From Trichomonas vaginalis G3 (Eukaryota; Parabasalia; Trichomonadida; Trichomonadidae), in contig NC_067204.1 in the NCBI RefSeq assembly GCF_026262505.1, forward strand, positions 3,939,797-4,003,796: a DNA stretch of 64,000 nucleotides, written 5' to 3'. The notes below the pieces were generated by a model. It saw only the letters and a program-made list of their open reading frames with translations, had not been told where the DNA came from and made no database searches. Positions 56,547 through 64,000 of the stretch are shown in pieces. The translations under genes and the position numbers were made by a program. Numbering within the stretch: position 1 is the stretch's first letter; each line of letters begins with the position of its first letter.

Positions 56547-56920
56547 TGACAAAACATATACGAAGAAGTCATGACAAAACATATACGAAGAAGTCTTGAC
56601 AAAACATTTACGAAGAAGTCATGACAAAACATTTACGAAGAAGTCATGACAAAACATATACGAAGAAGTCTTGACAAAACATTTACGAAGAAGTCTTGAC
56701 AAAACATTTACGATGAAATCATGACAAAACATTTACGAAGAAGTCTTGACAAAACATTTACGAAGAAGTCTTGACAAAACATTTACGAAGAAGTCTTGAC
56801 AAAACATTTACGATGAAGAAGTCATGACAAAACATGTACGTTCATGTTTGACAAAACATTTACGATGAAGTCATGACAAAACATTTACGATGAAGTCTTG
56901 ACAAAACATATACGAAGAAG
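56547..56920. repeat. 25-bp tandem repeat, about 15 units
   Basis: Unit TGACAAAACATTTACGAAGA plus AGTCT or AGTCA; variants have TATACG or a GATGAAG change. The last unit merges into the right inverted-repeat arm, and a single inverted unit lies in the left arm near 55380-55402. Confidence 0.9.
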
Positions 56921-57036
56921 AAGTTTATTTCCTGGACTGTTGTCAAAATGTCATGTTGTCACACTTTTTCAGAGAAGTTAAAATGACCGAGGGACCGAGG
57001 GACCGAGGGACCTGGTGACACCTAAAATATATTTTT
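56899..57036. repeat. Right arm of the 135-bp inverted repeat
   Basis: Inverse of 55268-55402 including GAGGGACCGAGGGACC. It ends at the 3' end of the broken gene at 57036. Confidence 0.8.
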
Positions 57037-57895
57037 CAATACTTTTTCAGCACTTTTCCGTAGTTGTATATGAAAGACAATTCGAGATAAAAGTCATAGT
57101 ACAATGGTATTATATGTTGCACACCATTTGTTGTGAACCAAACTTGAAAGTCAGAGAAACTGTTACTAGGTGGTTCGTAGAATTTAGAAGCAAAGTCATA
57201 AACGTCCTTACCAATACATAGAAAACTATTGTTGCTTGAACTGAAACTTGCATGACACATAACATTTTGAGGGTCAAACACGTTTCTATAAACTGTCAAA
57301 TCTGCTGGTGAAGTATAAATTTAAATGGACCATCTGGTGGTAATGGTTCGTTCTGGTTTAGTAACCGAAGAAATTGTGCCCAAGAACGTTTGTCTACTTT
57401 CCAAAATAAAAACTCTGTATCTCTTGGAGGGTTAATTTCAATCTTTTGAAATGAAACGGTGGAGTTCATCTTGTCATATTCTAGTTTCAGATAGTATGTT
57501 CCATTTAGTAAAGAGTCGTATTTTTCTTGAAATTCCCAATAATATTTGTTCATTTGAGTTTGAAAGTCATTTAGAGTTTTCTCAAGACTTTCGTCTGAAC
57601 GAACTGTAAAGATTCTCATTTCATCAAATTTGTCTATTAGACCATCAGAACCTTTATACTGCCCATGAAAATATACTGCGAACATAAACGCGTTCGTTCT
57701 ATTTGAAAACAAAACTCTTCTAAATCCTATTGCCTTTGCATCTGAAGGACTTTGAAGCCAACGAATTGGATAGTCAAACCTGTATACTCGGGATGAAATT
57801 TCTTCATCTGAAATAGTCCTACCAGCATTTGTATAGATATAGTCTAACGGTTTTGTATCTGCTACTTTTGTTCTTTGTTTTTCAACCTGAAGCAT
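57036..57895 (-). pseudogene. Diverged paralogue of the 5440/62231 gene, frameshifted near 57297
   Basis: The N-terminal 195 residues (start MLQVEKQRTKVADTKPLDYI, then YRFDYPIRWLQSPSDAKAIG) align by eye over their length with the 5440-type gene. The conserved C-terminus (HASFSSSNNSFLCIGKDVYD, then FSDFQVWFTTNG, LELSFIYNYG) continues in a second frame after a break in the TCAAATCTG tract. It occupies the place next to the HNH gene where the first element has PolB. The family is unknown; probably a second virion component. Confidence 0.62.
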
Positions 57896-57920
57896 TTAAT
57901 ATATGTAAAAATATATTGTT

Positions 57921-58505
57921 TTAAAATGGTATGCCATATAGCTTCTTGAATTTGTTAAGAAGTATTTGAACGTATTTTCCATCTGTATCTCTAGTGTTTA
58001 CATAAGCATAGCCCGCCTTAGTAAAATATACTTGTAATTTCCTATAGTTTACGCCGGTATAAAAGTAGAAAGAGTCTTGTTCTTCGCTATAGTAGTAAAA
58101 CTCAAACGTATGCTCGCCATAGTCTGTAATTTCAATTGTTTCATCTTCTAGTTCGTCGACAAATTCGAATACAATATCTCCAAATTTGCCTTTGTTCTTA
58201 TTGTTTTCAGAACAAGTGACCCAACGTAAGTTTTCAAGTCTATTGTCGTTTCTTATACGGTTTATATGGTCTACAAAAGGTAAATTGTTAGGATTCAGTA
58301 TAAAATGAGTTGCAATGACAACATGTTTAAAATAGTTTTTTCCACTCATCTTCATAACAGCATATCCGTCATTTCGCTCCCATTCGCTTAAAACTCTTTT
58401 TGTCTTTTTGTTTCTGACTTCAAATGACTCACAACAGTGAATTTCATATTTCTCATCTAACAAACAAGTTTCCCAACGGTCTGCTCCAACAAACTCAGCG
58501 TACAT
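57921..58505 (-). CDS. HNH homing-type endonuclease, second copy (194 aa)
   Basis: Same length and domain layout as 1355-1939, with about 20 residue differences, mostly in the linker and C-terminal part. The HNH core DHINRIRNDNRLENLRWVT and CSEN are intact. It has the same leader. Directly upstream lies a shortened relic of the same gene (58555-58626), so this locus has held two copies. Confidence 0.8.
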   Translation of the reverse strand: MYAEFVGADRWETCLLDEKYEIHCCESFEVRNKKTKRVLSEWERNDGYAVMKMSGKNYFKHVVIATHFILNPNNLPFVDHINRIRNDNRLENLRWVTCSENNKNKGKFGDIVFEFVDELEDETIEITDYGEHTFEFYYYSEEQDSFYFYTGVNYRKLQVYFTKAGYAYVNTRDTDGKYVQILLNKFKKLYGIPF

Positions 58506-58554
58506 TTCAAATAAAATAAAAAAATATTTTTTTAAAAATATATTGTTTTAAAAT

Positions 58555-58626
58555 GGTATGCCATTTCATATTTCTCATCTAACAAACAAGTTTCCCAACG
58601 GTCTTCTCCAACAAACTCAGCGTACA
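58555..58626 (-). pseudogene. Internally deleted HNH gene relic
   Basis: The first about 20 codons and the last four codons plus the stop of the HNH gene are joined directly at GGTATGCCATTTCATATTTC, removing some 500 bases. The leader of the gene is kept. It shows that the gene was duplicated in tandem and one copy then collapsed. Confidence 0.75.
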
Positions 58627-58657
58627 TTTCAAATAAAAATAAAAAAATATTTTTTCT

Positions 58658-59242
58658 TTACTTTACATAACCGCCTGAAGCCATAAGTCTTTGACGCCAA
58701 CCCATACCAGCTAATGAAGGTTGACTTGGTTTAGTTTCCAAACTAAACTTTGGTTTTGGTTTATCTTCAGTTTTTGGTTTTTCTTCTTCTATCGGTTTTT
58801 CGTCACTTTTCGGTTCCTTTGACTTTACTTCACTTGCAGGAACAGTTGTGTCGTCAACATCTTCATAAATATCATATGCCATTTGTTTTTGTTTTCCTTT
58901 CAACTTTTTGTGTTTGTTGTAAAGTTTAGAATATTTCGACTCTAAGTCAATGAGATGTTCTATAATGAACTGTTGGTCAGTGAAGTAAACTTTTCCATCT
59001 GTTGTCTCGAAAGCTCCTTCAGACTTCAATATTTTATTTGTGAGAGTCTGTTTCTTTTTTGAGATACTTGCCGTTCCATTTTTATGAAAAGTGACTTTGT
59101 AGTTAGAGTTTGTATTTCCAGACCTGGCACTTTCTATTATTGAATTTTTCTCTTCATCTGTAAGTTCTTTGACAGGTTTTGACAATGGTTCTGAACTTTT
59201 TGTTTGTGGTGTCAAATCTACCGTTTCAACTTCTTCGGTCAT
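58658..59242 (-). CDS. Charged Maverick protein (194 aa, intact copy)
   Basis: Intact version of 1990-2572. Residues 1-75 are polar with a (T/S)xKKKQTLTNKILKSEGAF stretch. Residues 80-125 look like coiled coil with a Lys-rich run (KLYNKHKKLKGKQKQM). Residues 128-165 are an acidic Pro/Lys repeat (EPKSDEKPIEEEKPKTEDKP), and the end is GMGWRQRLMASGGYVK. No family is recognised. A scaffold or core protein is possible because of its charge pattern and neighbours. Confidence 0.65.
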   Translation of the reverse strand: MTEEVETVDLTPQTKSSEPLSKPVKELTDEEKNSIIESARSGNTNSNYKVTFHKNGTASISKKKQTLTNKILKSEGAFETTDGKVYFTDQQFIIEHLIDLESKYSKLYNKHKKLKGKQKQMAYDIYEDVDDTTVPASEVKSKEPKSDEKPIEEEKPKTEDKPKPKFSLETKPSQPSLAGMGWRQRLMASGGYVK

Positions 59243-59261
59243 TTCATCTCAGTAAAAAATT

Positions 59262-59414
59262 TTAGTTCGGTTTGTTTTCAACTGGTTGTTTAGGTTTTTT
59301 AAGTCGGTCTAAAACTTCCTGAGGTATAGGAAGAACTTGACAAACACGTTGTGTAACTGCTGGAAGCCGACAAATCCATCTTGAACCCATTTGTCTCAAT
59401 GCTGTATTGTTCAT
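59262..59414 (-). CDS. Small Maverick protein (50 aa)
   Basis: Counterpart of 2574-2744: MNNTALRQMGSRWICRLPAV, then a hydrophobic-basic body and KQPVENKPN. Same start and leader (TTACTGAGATGA); ends at its own stop 16 bases before the next gene's start codon. Unknown function. Confidence 0.55.
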   Translation of the reverse strand: MNNTALRQMGSRWICRLPAVTQRVCQVLPIPQEVLDRLKKPKQPVENKPN

Positions 59415-59433
59415 TTCATCTCAGTAAAAAACT

Positions 59434-59835
59434 TTACATTCCCCACGTTTGAGGCGGTTGAGGTTGGTTATTGTTTACCCACTGTTGTGCATGGTTATAT
59501 CCTCTGTTAAAGAATCTTTCACCTTGGTCCATATAGTGTCCTGCTTGGTTATAGTAGTCATTTGCTTTGTTATAATAGTTTCCTGCTTGTCTTCCTACAT
59601 TGTCCATCCATCCTTGAACTTTTCCTCTTGTTTCAGGATTTGGAATAAGATTTGTTGCATCTCGTGCTACCTCCCAACCTTTCTGTACAGTTTGTATAAT
59701 AGGTTGTGCTTTCTCTTTCAGTATACCTAATGTACTCAAAATCTTCCTTCCAACTCCAAATACACCTCTGGCTATTGTTCCCACTGCGGGTAAAAATCTG
59801 GATGCAACTCCTGCTAACGCGCCAAATAAACCCAT
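59434..59835 (-). CDS. Amphipathic virion-like protein (133 aa, intact copy)
   Basis: The N-terminus MGLFGALAGVASRFLP, then AVGTIARGVFGVGRKI, is a hydrophobic, weakly basic helix. A helical segment (LKEKAQPIIQTVQKGWEVAR) and a repetitive Tyr/Asn/Gln body (NYYNKANDYYNQAGHYMDQ) follow, ending PQPPQTWGM. The pattern suggests a minor capsid or membrane-acting protein comparable with the 80-aa peptide at 63083; both begin MG(F/L)F. The divergent integrase pseudogene starts 17 bases away. Confidence 0.65.
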   Translation of the reverse strand: MGLFGALAGVASRFLPAVGTIARGVFGVGRKILSTLGILKEKAQPIIQTVQKGWEVARDATNLIPNPETRGKVQGWMDNVGRQAGNYYNKANDYYNQAGHYMDQGERFFNRGYNHAQQWVNNNQPQPPQTWGM

Positions 59836-59852
59836 TTCTTATGGGTTAAAAA

Positions 59853-60808
59853 ATGACGAATCCAAACAAGGACCCTATGTTTCTAAGGCAACAAAGAAAG
59901 CACTCATGATAAAAATCTTTAGTTCAACACCAAATGCTTGGTTTATGGATATCTTGGAAAACATTCCGAGAGTTAGAACAGATGGACCACCATACTGGCT
60001 AATATTTGTCGGTCAAAACACAAGATACTGTGAAGCCATACCATTACAGTCCAAAAATATTTTAGATATCTTAGCAGCTTTGACAATATTCGTTGACAAT
60101 ACCATCCAACAAAACTGACATCTGACTGTGAAAGTTCTTTCAAATCAGACGATGTAAAAAACTATCTGCGTTCAAAAAATGTAAACCAATATTTCATTGT
60201 CGACCAAAACCATTCTGCTCTTGGTGTCATTGACGGTTGTATAAAAATGTTAAGAGACTTAAACCAACCACAAGGTGGTGAAGCAAATGAAATGTCATAT
60301 GACGACAAATATAGACACTTCTCCATGGCAAAGATGAGACAAGTTTTAAATATTTACAATAGCCGTAAACAAAAAGGTTTGGGAAACCACTCCCCGAAGA
60401 AATGAAAAACAACCCCGACTTAGAGAAAGACTATATATTTAATAATTTAGTCAAAAGAGACAAACAAGAAAGAATGCCGGGCTTCAAACTTCAGAAAGGT
60501 GACAAAGTAAAAATAGAAATACCTAAACGCGACCCATATGAAAATACTATTGACTATGACAACAATGGGAACCGACAGGTACTCACATTCGTGTTCGTAA
60601 AAATAGAAGAAAGTATACAAGAGAATATTATGAAGTTTTAGGCAAACATGGCAAAATGTACACACTGCAAGCAGAAGATAAAACTACTATTGTCAGACCT
60701 CGTTTCAAACTTGTCAAAGTTCAAGGTGGTATACTTTCAAAGACAGTTCCTAACCAATATAAGACAACTCCTGACGAATATGCTAAAGAAGTGGAACATG
60801 ACGACTAA
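59853..60808 (+). pseudogene. Integrase, broken by at least four single-base deletions
   Basis: Compared with the intact copy at 3176-4135, single bases are missing near 59873, 60105, 60393 and 60572. The catalytic core and C-terminal domain are recognisable in successive frames. The third acidic position also reads Asp (IDGCIKML). Without this enzyme the second element could not insert itself, unless another copy acts in trans. Confidence 0.85.
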
Positions 60809-62212
60809 GCATTTCTATACCATGCGTAAACTGTCATGTAAGGTGGCATGTAGTCTTTACTTTGTCCCGTTGTTTGCGTATATCCTGAAACGCGATGTGT
60901 ATGGTTTCCATCTCCCTGAGTGTTACCCAGAAACAATTTATAGCAAACTGAACGTCGTCTTTAACATCATATCCTTTACCTTTTTCATTGCTGACCAATC
61001 CCAAAATTTATGCTTATGCCAACCTGCTTGAGATGTACTTAAATCTATGTAGTGACTGTGTGCAGGTAAATTTTCACCTGAAATCGTTTTACTTCCACCT
61101 GTTTCCTTTGAAGAGTTTGCACAATACAAAAACCTGTCGACTATTTGAGTCCAAGTTCCAAAACCAAGTACTACTTCTGGTCTGGTAGAGTTCATTGACG
61201 TATAAATAGAGCCTATAGGATATAATGTTTGAAGTATTTCTGTCTTTAATGTTTGAAGCTCTGTTTTGTCTGCTTTCTTCTCATATAAATCTTGAGCAGT
61301 GAATTTAACGTTTTTTTCATCCTTCATGACATAAACATCTTTACATCTAATGTTTCTCATCGTCGTTATGTTGTCATCCGATGTTAAACCTTGTGGAAAG
61401 TTAGGAGGTTTACAATATAATGCATCCCCACCAGTTTCTTCAACCGTTCCTTCAATACTTTCTATAGCAACAGTTGTAAAACTTGTATGTGTATGAGTCT
61501 TATTTGCTTTCTTCTCTAACTCATCGTTAACATAAGTTTTATCTGCTTTAAGGTCTAAACATCCTGAAACCCATCCTGTATCGGCTTTAGTTTTTAAAAT
61601 CTTCGATGTCCATTCATGGTACCAGTCAACCCTTTCTTTCATTTCGTTATCTTTTTCATCCACATATTCCTTATCTGCTTTCTTCTCTAACTTACTAGCC
61701 ACATATTCCTTATCCGCTTTCTTTTCAAGGCTAACGTTTAAGTCTGTTATTTCAGATATAGAATGTGTATGAGTCTTTTTAGAATATTCGTTTTCAGCTC
61801 TTGTCACTTCACTTGACATTTTATTGTCAACATATGTTTTGTCTGCTAGTTCAGGATGAGTATGTTCTTTTGTTGCATAAGCTTTGTCAGCTCTTTCTTC
61901 TTCTTTTGCTATTGCATCGTCTACATATGTTTTGTCTGCTTTGTTGTCAACATCTGCTTTCAAAAGAAGTTCAGATATAGGTTTCTCGTTTAAAGTTCCT
62001 TTTGTTGGATTTATACAGACAGTATTGTTCTTCTTGTCTTGAAATAGAAACTCATCTGTCATTGGGTTTAATGTCAGTTTTAAGTTTCCTTCTTTCAATG
62101 ACTCAGATATCTTAGAATAGTTTGAAAAGTTTGTTGTGTTCTTATTTAGAGCTTGTATAATGAGTTGTCGGTTGTGTTGTATTTCTCTCATAGACGCTGT
62201 TTCATTTGACAT
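60805..62212 (-). pseudogene. Phage-tail-fibre-like protein with rearranged shaft, one late frameshift
   Basis: The N-terminal 95 residues and the tip (YPIGSIYTSMNSTRP onward) are close to 4132-5421. The shaft differs: it has (T/H)HTH-containing repeats (KKTHTHSISEI, KANKTHTHTSF) and an inserted FPQGLTSDDNITTMRNIRCK segment absent from the other. A single base is missing near 60980, so the frame ends at 60938, short of the final about 45 conserved residues. The reading frame is open over 424 codons before that. It starts 18 bases from the divergent gene at 62231. Confidence 0.78.
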
Positions 62213-62230
62213 TTTTATTCTAGATAAAAT
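62213..62230. promoter_or_regulatory. 18-bp divergent promoter region, second copy
   Basis: Identical in sequence to 5422-5439 (TTTTTATTCTAGATAAAA), conserved while the flanking genes have collected changes. Confidence 0.5.
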
Positions 62231-63078
62231 ATGCTTTCAATAGAAAAAGAAAATTCAAGAGTTGCTACAACTAAACCATTAGATGAACTTTTTACTAATG
62301 TCGGTCAAAAGTTTGAGACAGAGACCGTAAAGCATGAAGGCTATCGTTTTGACTACCCGTTAAGATGGTTAAGAGACCCATCCGTCACAAAAGCTATTGG
62401 CTTTCGTAGAATGAAGTTCATTTCAGAAGCCATACATGGTTTCCCATTTACGGTCGTTTTGAAGTTCGATACTATAACAAAGAAAAACGTATGTATGAGA
62501 AATTTGAACAGGGAAAACTTTTACAAGTGAATTTGCTTGTAAACTTAGAAACAACTCTTCAAGCTTTTCAAGAAAAAATAAACGACATCTATATCGAATA
62601 TGCAAACCAGTATAACATTGACGAGGGAGAGTACCATCTCGATATTATATATGACAGGAAAAATGCAACTGTTAAAATCAATAGAATAGAAGACCTTGGA
62701 GAAAACGTTTATATTTCTACAAAATATAACAACTTGGCATGGTATAGATTTATGAGGATGTTAAATCAGCCTGCAGAATATCCAGTACACCCGGACTTTT
62801 ATGAAGTCGAAAACCCTAATGGAACATATGAAAATGTTTTCGACCCAGATGCTATTATCGTTCATGCTTCATTTTCTGGTGCACAAAACTCTTTCTTATG
62901 CTTGGCAAATGACTTTTACGAAAAACCTACAAAGTTATACGAACCACCAAGTGGAAGTATTTCAGACTTTCAAGTATGGTTTACAACAGATGGAAGAAAG
63001 AGAATAGTTCCATTATACCATGCGTTTTACTTAGAACTTAGTTTCATATACAACTACTATCGAACGGTAAAAATATAA
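62231..63078 (+). pseudogene. Conserved Maverick protein (5440-type), frameshifted near 62457
   Basis: One base is missing near the GGTCGTTTTGAAG tract, so the first 75 codons and the rest lie in different frames. The C-terminal half, which is broken in the first element, is intact here (SISDFQVWFTTDGRKRIVPL, LELSFIYNYYRTVKI). The two copies thus have complementary lesions. Confidence 0.7.
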
Positions 63079-63082
63079 TTTT

Positions 63083-63325
63083 TTAATACGGTTGAGGTGT
63101 TGGATTTGGTTGCCAACTAGACTGTGGTGCAGGTTCAGGCTGTTGTATAACAGGAGCTTGTTCTTCTGGTTCAGGGTCTTTAGGTATAATACCAACAAAC
63201 TGACCTACTCTTTTACCAATATTTTTGACTCCGTTCCAAATTCCTCTTCCTACGGTTTTTATTCCATTCCATATACCTCTTCCAACTCTTCTGAAGAAGT
63301 TTCCAATACTACTGAAGAAACCCAT
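63083..63325 (-). CDS. Cationic amphipathic virion-like peptide (80 aa)
   Basis: Counterpart of 6291-6533; MGFFSSIGNFFRRVGRG, then IWNG(I/V)K repeats and a Pro/Gln tail identical to the first copy. It is open and unbroken in both elements although neighbours are broken, which suggests a recent common source or selection. Confidence 0.65.
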   Translation of the reverse strand: MGFFSSIGNFFRRVGRGIWNGIKTVGRGIWNGVKNIGKRVGQFVGIIPKDPEPEEQAPVIQQPEPAPQSSWQPNPTPQPY

Positions 63326-63342
63326 TTACTACGTGTAAAAAT

Positions 63343-63705
63343 CTAATGTCCGCCTAGTCTCTTACGTTTCCTTCTGAGTTCCATAGCATTTTTTAACTGG
63401 AGCTCATACATTCTGTTTCTCCTCTGGTAGAAAACATATTCTGGGTCAACTCCTGTGTTCGCGTCATCTGCATAAAGTTGTTTATATCCCACTTCAGGGT
63501 TTGTATAAAACTCTTTCCATCTCATATTTGCATACCATGGTGGCAAACCTAACGCAGCGTCATTTGACATGGCAGTTTGCATTTGTACATCTGTTGGCAC
63601 TTGACCATAGTTTGCCATTGCAGTTTGTATTCTAACTTCATTTGGAATATTCTCTGGGTTTGGTTGTCCAGGTTGCTGTGCATTTGCTAAGTTCTGTGCG
63701 TCCAT
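63343..63705 (-). CDS. Conserved Maverick protein (120 aa)
   Basis: Counterpart of 6552-6914 with one visible difference near the C-terminus (MELRRKRKR here, MELNRKRKR there). Two QTAM(A/S)N units near residues 30-50 and a basic Gly-Gly-His end. Unknown function. Confidence 0.7.
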   Translation of the reverse strand: MDAQNLANAQQPGQPNPENIPNEVRIQTAMANYGQVPTDVQMQTAMSNDAALGLPPWYANMRWKEFYTNPEVGYKQLYADDANTGVDPEYVFYQRRNRMYELQLKNAMELRRKRKRLGGH

Positions 63706-63728
63706 TTAATATTAGATAAAAATATCTC

Positions 63729-63860
63729 TTACGAGTACATATGCTGAACATTTGCAGGCATTGGTTCATCTTCATATTCTCTGTACTTTTCTGCCACGTC
63801 AAATAAATAAATGACACAATGGAAAAAACCTAAAACAAGTAGTCCTATTTCAAACCACAT
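63729..63860 (-). CDS. Small single-span membrane protein (43 aa)
   Basis: Same frame and start as 6939-7070, beginning MWFEIGLLVLGFFHC; hydrophobic span followed by an acidic tail. Conservation in both elements supports coding. Confidence 0.6.
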   Translation of the reverse strand: MWFEIGLLVLGFFHCVIYLFDVAEKYREYEDEPMPANVQHMYS

Positions 63861-63867
63861 TTACTTA

Positions 63868-64000
63868 CTAGTAAAATTTCTTTGTTATGACACTTTCTCC
63901 GGTTTATAGGACCTCTCTCATATTCTATCTTGTCATATCTAAACTCATAGTCATGTATGTCCTCTAACCATCTCATAACGGTTTCCAAACCACTTTTATC
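63868..64000 (-). pseudogene. D12 adenine methyltransferase, C-terminal part, frameshifted, cut by window end
   Basis: The last about 44 codons of the counterpart at 7078-7872. One extra base in GGTTTATAGG near 63905 puts the final residues out of frame. The catalytic part is outside the window, so overall integrity cannot be judged. Confidence 0.6.

Larger units (their letters stand above)
42128..64000. mobile_element. Second Maverick/Polinton element (right end outside window)
   Basis: Runs from the terminal repeat to the window edge. It has capsid, penton-like, SF3 helicase, FtsK/A32-type ATPase, KilA-N, HNH, integrase, fibre and methyltransferase genes. By comparison with the first element, its right terminus should lie roughly 760 bases beyond the window, giving about 22.6 kb. 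No B-family polymerase is seen in it. Many genes carry single-base indels, so it is probably not autonomous now. Confidence 0.93.

Noticed and set aside
1-64000. Bacterial operon reading with ribosome binding sites
   Set aside because: No Shine-Dalgarno pattern before starts; gene content is eukaryotic (CK1, tubby, PHD, importin) or Polinton.

Overview
This window looks like a piece of the genome of a parabasalid protist, most likely Trichomonas vaginalis or a close relative (inferred, not searched). The visible reasons are: AT-rich intronless genes with very short 5' leaders; initiator-like TCATT/TCATA boxes 8-24 bases before several ATGs; host families that are expanded in trichomonads (CK1-type kinases, tubby-like, ankyrin, LRR-PP2C, Pmp-like fragments); and two large Maverick/Polinton DNA elements.

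Layout. Bases 1-7964 are the right-hand end of one Maverick. It carries the N-terminal region of a B-family polymerase, an HNH endonuclease, small virion-like proteins, an intact retroviral-type integrase, a phage-tail-fibre-like protein and a DNA adenine methyltransferase, and it ends in a terminal repeat followed by 29 T. Bases 7994-42127 are a host island with 13 protein genes plus decayed gene pieces and several inverted repeats. Bases 42128-64000 are a second Maverick in the same orientation, starting with 24 A and the same terminal repeat. It carries a large Gln-rich protein, the major capsid protein, broken penton, SF3 helicase and packaging ATPase genes, two KilA-N proteins, satellite and hairpin arrays, and then a block (about 57.9-64 kb) homologous to 1.34-7.9 kb of the first element. 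The methyltransferase runs off the window, so this element should end near 64.8 kb.

How the genes fit together. In both elements the homologous block joins integration (integrase) to virion parts (fibre, amphipathic peptides, small membrane protein) and a methyltransferase. The block boundary falls exactly next to the HNH gene: the first element has PolB there, while the second has a paralogous virion-like gene and no polymerase anywhere in view, but it does have an SF3 helicase. Many genes in both elements differ by single-base indels, so each copy supplies the reading frame that the other has lost.

The most striking unexplained structure is in the host island at 22049-23039, directly downstream of a helical-repeat gene. 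It is an array of 15 consecutive, different hairpins, each with 10-28 paired bases. They fall into four related families whose members differ by compensatory base-pair changes, with weaker, apparently older hairpins continuing to about 23361. A second kind of hairpin array, with a constant spacer and exchangeable hairpins, sits inside the second Maverick at 54.4-55.25 kb.
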